Origin: Aegilops tauschii subsp. strangulata
Taxonomy: Eukaryota; Streptophyta; Magnoliopsida; Poales; Poaceae
Reading direction: 5' to 3'
NCBI RefSeq assembly: GCF_002575655.3
Contig: NC_053039.3
Coordinates: forward strand, 373,031,633-373,095,632
Length of the DNA stretch: 64,000 nt
Shown: one piece after another, positions 22,320-32,886 of the stretch
Layout: each line of letters opens with the position of its first letter
Position numbering within the stretch: the stretch's first letter is position 1
Position numbers and translations under genes: made by a program
The notes under the pieces: model-generated
The model's database searches: none
Seen by the model: only the letters and a program-made list of their open reading frames with translations
What the model was told of the DNA's origin: nothing

Positions 22320-25300
22320 TGTGACGCCCCTGATTTGACCGTACACTAATCATGCACGCAAATGTGTAGGACCAAGATCAGGGACTCACGGGAAGATATC
22401 ACAACACAACTCTACAACATAAATAAGTCATACAAGCATCATAAATACAAGCCAGGGGCCTCGAGGGCTCGAATACAATTGCTCGATCACAGACGAGTCA
22501 GCGGAAGCAACAATATCTGAGTACAGACATAAGTTAAACAAGTTTGCCTTAAGAAGGCTAGCACAAACTGGGATACAGATCGAACGAGGCGCAGGCCTCC
22601 TGCCTGGGATCCTCCTAACTACTCCTGGTCGTCGTCAGCGGCCTGCACGTAGTAGTAGGCACCTCCAGTGTCGTAGGTGTCGTCGTCGACGGTGGCGTCT
22701 GGCTCCTGGACTCCAGCATCTGGTTGTGACAACCAGATAGAAAAGAAAAGGGGGAAAAGAGGGAGAGAAGCAACCATGAGTACTCATCCAAAGTACTCGC
22801 AAGCAAGGAGCTATACTACATATGCATGGGTATATGTGTAAAGGGGCATATCAGTGGACTGAACTGCAGAATGCCAGAATAAAAAGGGGGATAGCTAGTC
22901 CTGTCGAAGACTACGCTTCTGGCCATCTCCATCTTGCAGCAAGTAGAAGAGAGTAGATTGAAGTCCTCCAAGTAGCATCGCATAGCATAATCCTACCCGG
23001 CGATCCCCTCCTCGTCGCCCTGTTAGAGAGCGATCACCGGTTTGTATCTGGCACTTGGAAGGGTGTATTTTATTCAGTATCCAGTTCTAGTTGTCATAAG
23101 GTCAAGGTACAACTCCGGGTCGTCCTTTTACCGAGGGACACGGCTATTCGAATAGATAAACTTCCCTGCAGGGGTGCACCACATAACCCAACACGCTCGA
23201 TCCCATTTGGCCGGACACACTTTTCTGGGTCATGCCCGGCCTCGTAAGATCAACGCGTCGCAGCCCCACCTAAGCACAACAGAGCGGTCAGCACGCCGGT
23301 CTAACCCTATGCGCGCAGGGGTCTGGGCCCATCGCCCTATGCACACCTGCACGTTGCGTACGCGGCCGGAAGCAGACCTAGCCTAGTGGCGTTCCAGTCC
23401 AATCCGGCGCGCGCCACTCAGTCGCTGACGTCAAGAAGGCTTCGGCTGATACCACGATGCCGGGATACCCATAACTACTCCCGCGTAGATGGTTAGTGCG
23501 TATAGACCAAATGGCCAGACTCAGATCAAATACCAAGATCTCGTTAAGCGTGTTAAGTAACCGCGAACGCCGACCAGGGCCAGGCCCACCTCTCACCTGG
23601 GTGGTCTCAACCTGCCCTGTCGCTCCGCCACAAAGATCCACTTGCGGGTACTCCTACGAGCCGACCCGACTTTAGTCATCACATGTGTCATGTATGTAGT
23701 ATTAAGTATATACCCGTGATCACCGCCCAGGTGATCACGGCCCGATAGTATAGCACAGCAGACGGACAAGAATGTAGGGCCACTGATGGAAATCTAGCAT
23801 CCTATACTAAGCATGTAGGATTGCAGGTAAAGGTAACAACAGTAGTAGCAAGGATAGGCTATGCATCAGGATAGGATATCGGAAAACAGTAACATGCTAC
23901 ACTACACTACTCAGAAGAATAGGCGATATCTGGTGATCAAGGGGGGGCTTGCCTGGTTGCTCTGGCAAGTAGGAGGGGTCGTCAACTCCGTAGTTGAACT
24001 GGGCAGCAGCAGTGTCGGTCTCGTAGTCTACCGGAGAGAAGAGGGGGAAGAAACAGTAAATACAATGCAAACATAAGCATGACGATGCGTGACATGACAA
24101 TGAACGGTGCTAGGTGTGTCCTAACGCGACAGTAGGTGGTACCGGCGAAGGGGGGGAACATCCGGGAGGTATTCCCGATGTTTCGCGTTTTCGGACAGAC
24201 GGACCGGAGGGGGAAAGTTGCTAGTTCGATAGGTTAGGGAGGTGTGGTGGACGAACGGACTACGTATTCGGATTCGGCTCGTCGTTCTGAGCAACTTTCA
24301 TATAGAAAACATTTTCATCCGAGTTACGGTTTAAAAGATATGAATTTTCAAAGATTATTTGAATTTCTGAAATTATTTAATTAACAGAAAAGGGATATGA
24401 CGTCAGCATGACATACGAGTGACGTCAGCGATCAACAGTCCGGTTGACTGGTCAAAACTGACACGGGGGACCCACCTGTCATAGACAGTGGGTTAACAGA
24501 AGATTAAACTAATTAATTTTTAGTTAATTAACTACTGGGCCCACCTGTCAGTGAGTGATTAGATTAATTAATTATTTTTATTTATAAAACATTTTCCTTT
24601 TCTTTTCTTTTTTTATTTTTGCGGCGGGGCCCGCATGTCAGTGGTTGGGCCTGCCCAGTCAGCACGTTGACTGGGTGGACCCAGTCAACGGGGCCCACGG
24701 GCCCACTGTTAGTGGCACTGGGGGGGGCCCAGGCCAGCCACGTCGGCGGCCGGCGCCGGAGCGACTCCGACGAGCCAAACATGGCGGCGCGGCTCGGGAG
24801 GGGCGCGGGTTTCACGCACAGGGGGTCTGCGGGGTCGTGGCGGGGCGCGTTCGACGCGGCTCGGCGCCGCGCGTCCAACGGTGGTGGCCGGAGGGGCTGG
24901 AGCGGGCGGGGGCGAGCGCTTCGAGCTCGCCGGCGGCGAGGTGCTTCGGGCGAGCAACGGCAACGTTGGTTCGGCGCGAGATCGGGCAAGCGGAGGAGCT
25001 GGGGAGCATCTACGTGCGGTGGGGAGTGCTGCGGGCTTGAGCCCGTGACCAAAAGTTCACCGGAGACCCGCCGGCGGCGAGCTCCGCGGCGCGGCGTTCG
25101 GGCGCGCGCAGGGAAGAAGCTAGGGGGCGCGCGAGAGAGAAAGGACAAGGGAGGAGGGGGGAGAGGCTCACCGCGCGGCACACGGAGGCCGGTGAGAGCT
25201 TAGGAGCAGCAGGTCGGCGCCGGGGAAGAAGGGGGTCGCCGGCGTCCGAAGTTGAAGACGAGCTCGGGGAGGCCGTTGCAGTGGCTCCGAGCTTCAACGG

Positions 25301-26029
25301 AGAGGCGGAGGTGGTGTAGTCGAGGGCGGCGACGGCGTATGACACGGCGAGGTGGCGATTGGGGCACGGTGGCCGTGTGAACGACGGGAACGGCGGCGAG
25401 CGCGTCGGGCGTGGGGAAGAAGAGAGCGGCGCGGATCTGGGGGGGAAGAGGGAGGCGCAGGGGCCGAGAGGTGAGCGGGGTGAGTGGGAGAGAGGCCCGA
25501 GGCGGCGGGGGGGGGGGGGGGGGGGTGCTGGCGCCCTTATCCTCCCCGTCGCCGGCGAGGTGGTGTGGCGGGGACCGGCCCCTGTTCCGACCCCGGTCGG
25601 GGGAACAGGGAAGGGGGCGAGGGGGAGTGGGAGATGGGCTAGGCCGGCTGGGCCGGGGGTCGGCCCAGTTGGGCAAGGGGTCCAGTGGGGGAGGGCCTTC
25701 TCTCTTTTTTTTTTCTTTTTCTTTGTCTGTTCTGTTTTCTGTTTTCTTTTTATTTGTTTATTTTCTTTTCTGTTTTATTTCATTTAAAAGTATTTAGGCA
25801 TTTTATAAAAATGTGTTTTCTCCACAATAATTATCAGTGCAATTTCTGGCAGGGCCCGAACATTTTTGTTTAAATTTTTGAAAACTTTTATTTTCCACTT
25901 TTAAATTTAATTGAAGTTTGAATTAGGAGTTTGAAAAGGAATGTGATTCAAATGTGATCAAGCCCTGTTTAGCAACATGATTAGCTTAATCACAGGGAGT
26001 TACTGTAGCAAGATTCTCGGGGTGTTACA
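22320..26029 (-). repeat. 5' LTR of Tekay 1
   Basis: 3710 bp, near-identical to 12771-16476. Differences seen include single substitutions and shifts in homopolymer runs (the G-run near 25509-25525 is longer here). Followed by the TSD TCGGT at 26030-26034. Confidence 0.95.
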
Positions 26030-26225
26030 TCGGTCGTCGGTCTTGAAAACTGGTTCAACAAATCTTTCCATCTTCGATCTTGAGGATCGCCGAAGTGAAT
26101 CCGAAGAGTTTACATGTCTGGTATCCAAGGAGCCCCTTTAAGTTTCTGGCCATTATCAACGCCTTGTTATTTTTATGCCACACCTCGGGTTTGAAGTTGT
26201 TCCCGGGTGGCAGTGTCCTCTTGTG

Positions 26226-26462
26226 TCCGAGCTCCAACGCCGAACGGCATTCGAGGTATCTGTTGCAGCCGAGCACCAACGCCGGTCTGTATCCGAGATC
26301 CAACGCTGGAATGTATCCGAGCTCCAATGCCGGACGGTATCCGAAGAGAATTGTTATAGTCAAGCTTCAACGCCGAACTGCATCCGAGCTCCAGCGCCGG
26401 ACTGTATCTGAGCTCCAACGCCGGACTATGTCCAAGCTCCAACGCCGGACTATGTCTGAGGT
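26226..26462. repeat. 24-bp minisatellite in Tat C spacer
   Basis: At least eight imperfect copies of TCCGAGCTCCAACGCCGGAC plus TGTA. The last two copies (26412-26460) are nearly identical; weaker copies follow at about 26490 and 26541. Confidence 0.8.
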
Positions 26463-27159
26463 GTCATAGATGACCTTGGTTCAAAAAGTGTTTAGCCGAG
26501 CTTAATGCCGGAAATGCCCTCTAAGGAGCCAGCCACTTGCATCCGAGCTATATGCCGAACTGCTTCCGAGGTGGCCCAACACCTCGGTCATGGGCTGATT
26601 GTTTGCGGATTTTATTTCCGATGCGTATAAATTTATTTGCTGACGAGATGTATTGCCAGTAGCCCTCAAGGTGTCTATCGGCCTAAAATCCGAGATACAC
26701 CTGAAGGAAAACATAAAACTGCTGATCCTGGTAGCCCCTGAGACCCAGGTCATGAAATCGGCCTGAGGATCAACTCCTAGCTCGGCAGCATACATAGGAA
26801 TAGAAACGCAGTGTAATATATTAGAGGTAATAGTGATCGACGGACGGGCCCTTGAGAGAGGGTCGTGGGAAGTCGCCGTGATATATCAGCTTGATGCCGG
26901 ATAAGTCCCATATGGTACTTATTGTCGTCCGAAGACGCGCTTGTCCATAGTTCGGTTATGCCGAACACTGAGCACTTTGAATTTTCTGCATTGAATAGAC
27001 AATGCAGTAGCCCCTGAGACACTGGTCGGGTGGCAACACCAGATTAGGGGATCGATGTGCCCCTTTAATATTTGTAAATAATGAGCGCAAAGCCGAGTAG
27101 CCCCCGAGCCTTAATGTGGGCACGGGTGGCCGAATTAAGGATCGATATCCAGAGTAAAA

Positions 27160-29200
27160 TCACAGATTATGTGTAATGATTCTATGTATCCAAGTACTTT
27201 ACATCATTATTTTGACTCCATTGCGACCGTTTATCAGTTGAAAGTGGCCCATCGTCGGCTTCTACCCCTTTGTAGATACTACGCAGGGTGTTTCCGCAAT
27301 AACAAGAGAACCCTTAGCCGACGTCTCGGTGCCCGAAGGCGGTTGTGTTAGCGGAAATGAGGCAATCAGATATGCGGGCTTTATAACTTTCGCTTAGTCA
27401 TAGGAGCTTTAAACTGGGGAAGCTAGCGATGGGGCCCCGGTTAGTGTTCGGCGACATCCGCGGTCAAGCCGTAAACACTTCGGCCAATGTTATGAACGGC
27501 CCATCATTTAACATAGTCATCGGATCGCTGACCAGTTTACACTTATTGTGATAGTCAGTTTTTGGCTTTCTCCACTGAGGTACTTAACCATGCGAGCTGG
27601 AAGCACAATCGCATTGGTTCTCCCTTTGCACACCTAGCCGAACAAAGCGGAACGTAGGAGGCAAGCACAGGAGCCGGGCAACCCAACTATTGACCAAAGA
27701 CACAATTCGAGACCAATGCATATATAGTAGTGTCCGAGAATGTTTTTGCCGAATCTCTAAAGGTGTCCGGCGCTGCACTGCGAGACTTATGCTGGAAACA
27801 CACAAATAGTTTAGAAGTGCCATAAGCTTGGAAAACCAAAAAACGTCAGTAAAAACTTGATGTCCGAACAAGATCAAGTGTTCGGTGCCAATTGGTCTTA
27901 GAAAAAAAAGTGCTTATGTCGTGCTTTAATATGACACATCCTATCTCAAGACTTCAAGCGGGTCAGCCTACGGCCTCAACCTCCTATCCCTAAGGCGGGG
28001 TACTTCTCGTTAGGCCAATTTAGCAAACTAAACTCTAGCGGCTTTGAGAGAGAAATTAGGCTCCCCGGCTATTGACCACACACTCGCGTCGAAAAAGGAG
28101 TGATAGAAAAAGACTTTTCAACGACTAGGAAGAAATCATTTATTATAAAACGGCTCATATAAATTTAAGAGCCCCCAAGTGACTTGGGTAAAAGAATTTT
28201 TATGTATAATGATAGTATGTACCGAAGTATTTGTATCATATTTGTGTTCACCCGAACTTTAAATGCGTCTTAACCGACCGTCGGCTTCTCCCTCTTTGGT
28301 CAAGGACCGAAAAGTGTTATGTACTCCACCTGTCGAGAATATCAACGGTGTTTCCGATAACCAGGCAATCAGGCTATAAGGCTGTAACAGACAAAGCGCG
28401 CTCAGGGAACTTATGCTATATTACTGACAAAGTGTAAGAAGCATCTTCGAAGAAAATAGTACCCCCACCGATACCTTTCTTCGGTGCTCATTGTTACTAT
28501 GAGACTTGTGTAATAGATTTTTTGTACTCATGAGTTCCGTTGTGTGCCGACCATAATTGAAAACAATAAGAGCGCTAGCTTTCGGCTTCACCCATTCTGA
28601 GGTCCGGCTCAGATGACCCGATCGTGACAATCCCAGAGGTGCTCCCTTTACACCCTAGCCAAACAATCGGGAACGTAGGGGTAAACACAGGAGCGAGGCA
28701 ACCCAGCTTGCAAATCGCTTAAGTCAACATGGTGCAACAAGGAACCAAGCCGTACAAGTATAATCATTTGCAAGAGGAGAGGTTTCATAATGGAAGCCCC
28801 TAAGTAAACGGGGTATGTGAGTTTGTGTGTCACAAACAAAGTTTTGACACGGGTTTTTTTTTCACAAACAACTTTTTGCCAAAAAGTATAATGCTTGGTC
28901 GAACCGAACAAAATTTAAAACTGAAATTTTTTTAGCATGAAAGCGGCTTAGCTGGGTAATGTGCTCGGTGTTGATGACGCGGTCCGAGGTTGATGTGGGA
29001 CAAGGTTCCAGTCCCCAAGCCAGTCCCGAGGAGGGGGAGCGAAGATCTCGGCACTCCGAAGTGGCGACATAGTACGGCCAGTGCGGCGAGGCGGAACCCC
29101 CAGTCCGACCGAGGCGACGGAGCAGGCCGACAGTATGACACCGAACTCCCGGGCGTGGGTTAATGAAGTGATGGCGAAATCCCCGGTCCAGCCGAGGTGA
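27160..29200. repeat. Two diverged tandem copies of an approximately 1-kb unit in Tat C spacer
   Basis: Shared landmarks in the same order about 1.0 kb apart: a CGTCGGCTTCT box (about 27252 and 28279), GGCAATCAG (27361 and 28363), and TCCCTTT followed by CCTAGCC and AACGTAGG (27621 and 28643). Copies are strongly diverged. Confidence 0.65.
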
Positions 29201-29249
29201 CGTGGTACGTCGGTACGCTGAGGTGATAGAGCTACCCAAGCCAGATCAT

Positions 29250-29900
29250 TTACCTATGCACAGAAAATAGTGCAAGCCAGAGATAATATTAATAAAAAAA
29301 TTGTTGTGTAATTAATAATTTATGCAAAGTGAGTAATAAAAGAAACTTGGCCCGTGTGCCGAACACTCGATGAGGTAGAGCTCTCTCAACTATGTCGAAG
29401 TCCCCGAGGCAACCGAACATGTCGGTATGGCAATTTGACCAACAAGATGATCACGCGAGCCGATTTATGCCGATTGGGACGACGGCGTCGGCTTGCCGAA
29501 GTGACCGCGTGACGCAGTCGAAGCTGATTACAGGGACACGCGTTGACGCGATGCAATGACTTGGTCGACGCAGGCGGGACGACGACATCGGCTTGCCGAG
29601 GTGTTGGCGCGGCCCAACCTAAATAGATTGCCTGCACGCACAACATAGTGCAACCAAGAAATAATAATAATGAAAAAAGGTGCATAATTAATTTATGCAA
29701 AGTAAAAAAAAGGTTTGGTAAATATGGCCTGAGCGTTGAGGCTAGCTCGATGGTATGATGGCGTTGTGGCGCGGCGATGTCGACACAGGTCGGCCCACCT
29801 CAGTGACGGCAAGACGCCGGCTAGACCGACGTCGTGCCCAAGTGTCGACAAAATAACCCTGCAAAAATAATGCATTACAAAACAACAGAAAATATTCTGT
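29250..29900. repeat. Diverged tandem array of about 370-bp units in Tat C spacer
   Basis: AT-rich boxes (ATAGTGCAA ... AATTAAT ... TTATGCAAAGT) at 29265-29330 and 29645-29703 alternate with GC-rich blocks (GGCTTGCCGA, GACGACG). A third weaker box lies near 29870. Offset of the clearest landmark is 373 bases. Confidence 0.5.
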
Positions 29901-31103
29901 GTGCAATAATTTTGGGAGCTAACCGAATAGATAGGAAAAGCAAAACCTGTTCGACGGCGATGACGGGGCTAATCCGAATTACTAAAATTCGCTGACCAAA
30001 ATCGAGGTACCGTACTGATGTGTGTTCGGAGGTCCTCATCCCCATGTGCTCGCTCGGGACGTGCTGCCGCTGCCTCATGTATGCATTGCCGCGTGTGCGC
30101 CCGTGAGAAGCCGATCAAGCTGGAGCTTGCCAGCTTGCGCGGGGATCATCTCCTCCAGTGACTTTATGTCTGGATGGGGCCGCCGCGTCGATGGACCAAA
30201 TTTTAGATCGGTCGCTGAAGGTCTACACAGAAAAAATTATGCGAACCAGCAGAACAATATCCAGTGCGTATTTAATATATACTATGTAGGTAACTAGAAA
30301 AATAGAACCTAATATTTCTGTTCGAGTAGCGAGGCACTGGAATTCGAGGTGAAAAAGCCTGAACTCATCGGACTAGTACCGCACACTCTTTATAGGGCAA
30401 ATCCGGTTGCAGATACGGCGTCCGTCAGACTGCGGACAAAAAATCCACATCCAGATACTGATGAAACGCTAGTACAAGGCTGGCACTTCTCGGGTCCGGA
30501 GTACTGCCCAATTTTCACAATTCTGATCTGCCAAAACAAATAAAAGGCAATGGCCTGTACAAAACAAGTAAGAACTGCCATGAAAAGATTCTCTTCTCTT
30601 TCCTGTCTGCGCGAGGTAGTATTACTAGATCCAACCACGTCCAGGACATTGTACTGCAAAACTAGTAGTCAATTGGATTAGCATACTAGTACTCAATTAC
30701 GTGAAGCAGTAAGATTCTAGGTCCATGCACTTTTTAGCAAAAGGTAGCAGAGGACTGGCGGCCGGGCAGGAGATGAAATAAAAAAAGGTAAGGAAAAGGA
30801 TCTCCCCAGTGCGTGCGTTCCGTCAGGTCGATTTGATCGGCCGATGTGCATAGTTGCCACGCGTGAGCTCTACTGGTCCAGGGTGGCTCCTTGGCTACGG
30901 CGCCTCCTGATGGATTTTTCCATTGCCTCCGTGCCCGTTTTTTCGACACCTCCATGGCGCGCCGACGTTACAACAGCGGAGATCAGATCTGCCGTATTAT
31001 CAGAGGTCGGACACTTTTTGTATGATCTTGATTTGACTGTGAACAGGGTATCCCGAGGCAGTAGTCATAATTTACAATAAAGACAGTCTATACAGAACAC
31101 ATG

Positions 31104-32635
31104 TGATAACTCACAAGTATAGGGGATCAATTGTAGCCTCTTTCGATAAGTAAGAGTGTCGAACCCAACGAGGAGCTAAAGGTAGAACAAATATTACCTC
31201 AAGTTCTATCGACCACCGATACAACTCTACGCACGCTCGACGTTTGCTTTACCTAGAACGAGTATGAAACTAGAAGTACTTTGTAGGTGTTTTTGGATAG
31301 GTTTGCAAGAATAATAAAGAGCGAGTAAATAAAAGCTAGGGGCTGTTTAGATGAAGACACGACTAAATTAGTTTTAGTAGAGAGCTTTTTGTCACGAGAA
31401 AGTTATTTGTCCCTAGGCAATCGATAACTAGACCAGTAATCATTATTGCAATTTTATTTGAGGGAGAGGCATAAGCTAACATACTTTCTCTACTTGGATC
31501 ATATGCACTTATGATTGGAACTCTAGCAAGCATCCGCAACTATTAAAGATCATTAAGGTAAAACCCAACCATATCATTAAAGTATCAAGTCCTCTTTATC
31601 CCATACGCAAACAACCTACTTACTCGGGTTTGTGCTTCTCTCACTCACGCCACCCACCATAAGCAAATCATGAACATATTGCAAACCCTACAGCGGGGAT
31701 CCCTCATGCTTGCGTGACACGGAGAGCACCATAGGACAGCACCAATAATAACACATGCAACTCAAATCAATCTAGATCATCAAATAACCCATAGGACAAA
31801 ACGGATCTACTCAAACATCATAAGATAGCCATACATCATTGGGAAATAATATATATAGCATTGAGCACCATGTTTAAGTAGAGATTACAGCGGGTAAGAG
31901 GGAGGTTACACCGCTGCATAGAGGGGGGAAGAGTTGGTGATTATGGTGGTGAAATTGTTGGTGAAGATTGCGGTGATGATGATGGCCACGGCAGCGTTCC
32001 GGCGCCACCGGAAGAGAAGGGGAGAGGGGGCCCCTTCGTCTTCTTCTTCCTTGACCTCCTCCCTAGATGGGAGAAGGGTTTCCCCTCTGGTCCTTGGCCT
32101 CCATGGCATGGGAGGGGCGAGAGCCCCTCCGAGACTGGATCTGTCTCTCTGTCTCTCTCTGTTTCTGCGTTCTCGTATTCTGCCCTGGCACCGTTTCTTT
32201 TATATCTGGAGATCCGTAACTCCGATTGGATTGAAACCTTCGCCCAGATCTTTTTCCAAAAATTAGCTTTCTTGCGGCCAAAGTAGAGCATCAACCGCCT
32301 TACGGGTGGCCCACGAGAGTCAGGGGCGCGACTGCCTGGAGTGGGCGTGGGCCCCACCCTCGTGGCCACCTCGGGCACCGTCTCGCGTTGATTTTACTTC
32401 CCAAAAATCACAAATATTCCAAAATAATTCTCCGTCCGTTTTTATCCCGTTTGGACTCCGTTTGATATGGGGTTTCTGCGAAACATAAAACATACAGCAA
32501 ACAGGAACTGGCACTGGGCACTGGATCAATATGTCAGTCCCAAAAATAATATAAAAAGTTGCCAAAAAGTATATGAAAGTTGCATAATATTGGCATGGAA
32601 TAATCAAAAATTATAGATACGATGCAGACGTATCA
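31104..32635 (-). repeat. Athila-type 3' LTR (D)
   Basis: 1532 bp. The plus strand starts TGATAACTCACAAGTATAGG and ends GCAGACGTATCA; in sense it begins TGATACGTCTGCATCG, a common Triticeae Athila-type LTR start. A TATA box (TATAAAAG on minus) lies at 32197-32204. Confidence 0.82.
32197..32204 (-). promoter_or_regulatory. TATA box in Athila LTR D
   Basis: Minus strand TATAAAAG in the middle of the LTR. Confidence 0.5.
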
Positions 32636-32650
32636 GCATCCCCAAGCTTA
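32636..32650 (-). promoter_or_regulatory. Polypurine tract of Athila D
   Basis: Minus strand AAGCTTGGGGATGC immediately before the LTR start. Near copies lie far inside the element at 48677-48690 and 48723-48736. Confidence 0.65.
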
Positions 32651-32886
32651 ATTCCTGCTCATCCTCGAGTAGATAAATGATAAAAAAGATAATTTTTGAC
32701 GTGGAATGCTACCTAGCATAATCTTGATCACATGTCTAATCATGGCATGAATATTAAGACACGAGTGATTCAAAGCAATAGCCTATCATTTGACATAAAA
32801 ACAATAATACTTCAAGCCTACTAATAAAGAAATCATGTCTTTTCAAAATAACATGGCCAAAGAAAGTCATCCCTACAAAATCATAT

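Larger units (their letters stand above)
12771..26029 (-). mobile_element. Tekay-type gypsy chromovirus 1, complete, nested in Tat C
   Basis: Complete 13.26-kb element: LTRs 12771-16476 and 22320-26029 (about 3.7 kb each), PBS, extra ORF, gag-pol, polypurine tract. It is flanked by perfect TCGGT duplications. The LTRs in sense run from TGTAACACCCC to GTCACA. Very long LTRs plus a C-terminal chromodomain point to the Tekay (Del) clade. LTR copies differ by eye only about once per 80-100 bases plus small indels, so the insertion is recent on the scale of this locus. Damage to coding is one nonsense and one frameshift. Confidence 0.94.
12282..31103 (-). mobile_element. Tat-like gypsy element C (3' LTR and coding-free spacer), interrupted
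   Basis: Minus-strand element with its 3' LTR at 12282-12700, a polypurine tract next to it, then internal sequence 12701-12770 and 26035 onward. It is split by the Tekay 1 insertion with matching TCGGT repeats at 12766-12770 and 26030-26034. The internal part has no RT, integrase or gag, only reiterated AGTAGCCCC-type motifs and tandem arrays like the non-coding 3' region of Tat-lineage elements. The right limit is uncertain: typical spacer fades after about 30300 and the Athila LTR starts at 31104. No 5' LTR is seen. Confidence 0.7.
26035..31103 (-). other. Non-coding spacer of Tat C, no gene
   Basis: About 5 kb without a credible ORF. Reiterated AGTAGCCCC blocks (near 26659, 26730, 27010, 27095, 28166, 28793), a 24-bp minisatellite, an approximately 1-kb tandem repeat and a smaller repeat array fill 26226-29900. 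From about 30300 to 31103 the texture changes and no repeat is recognised; this could be low-copy DNA or an old, unrecognised element. Confidence 0.65.
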
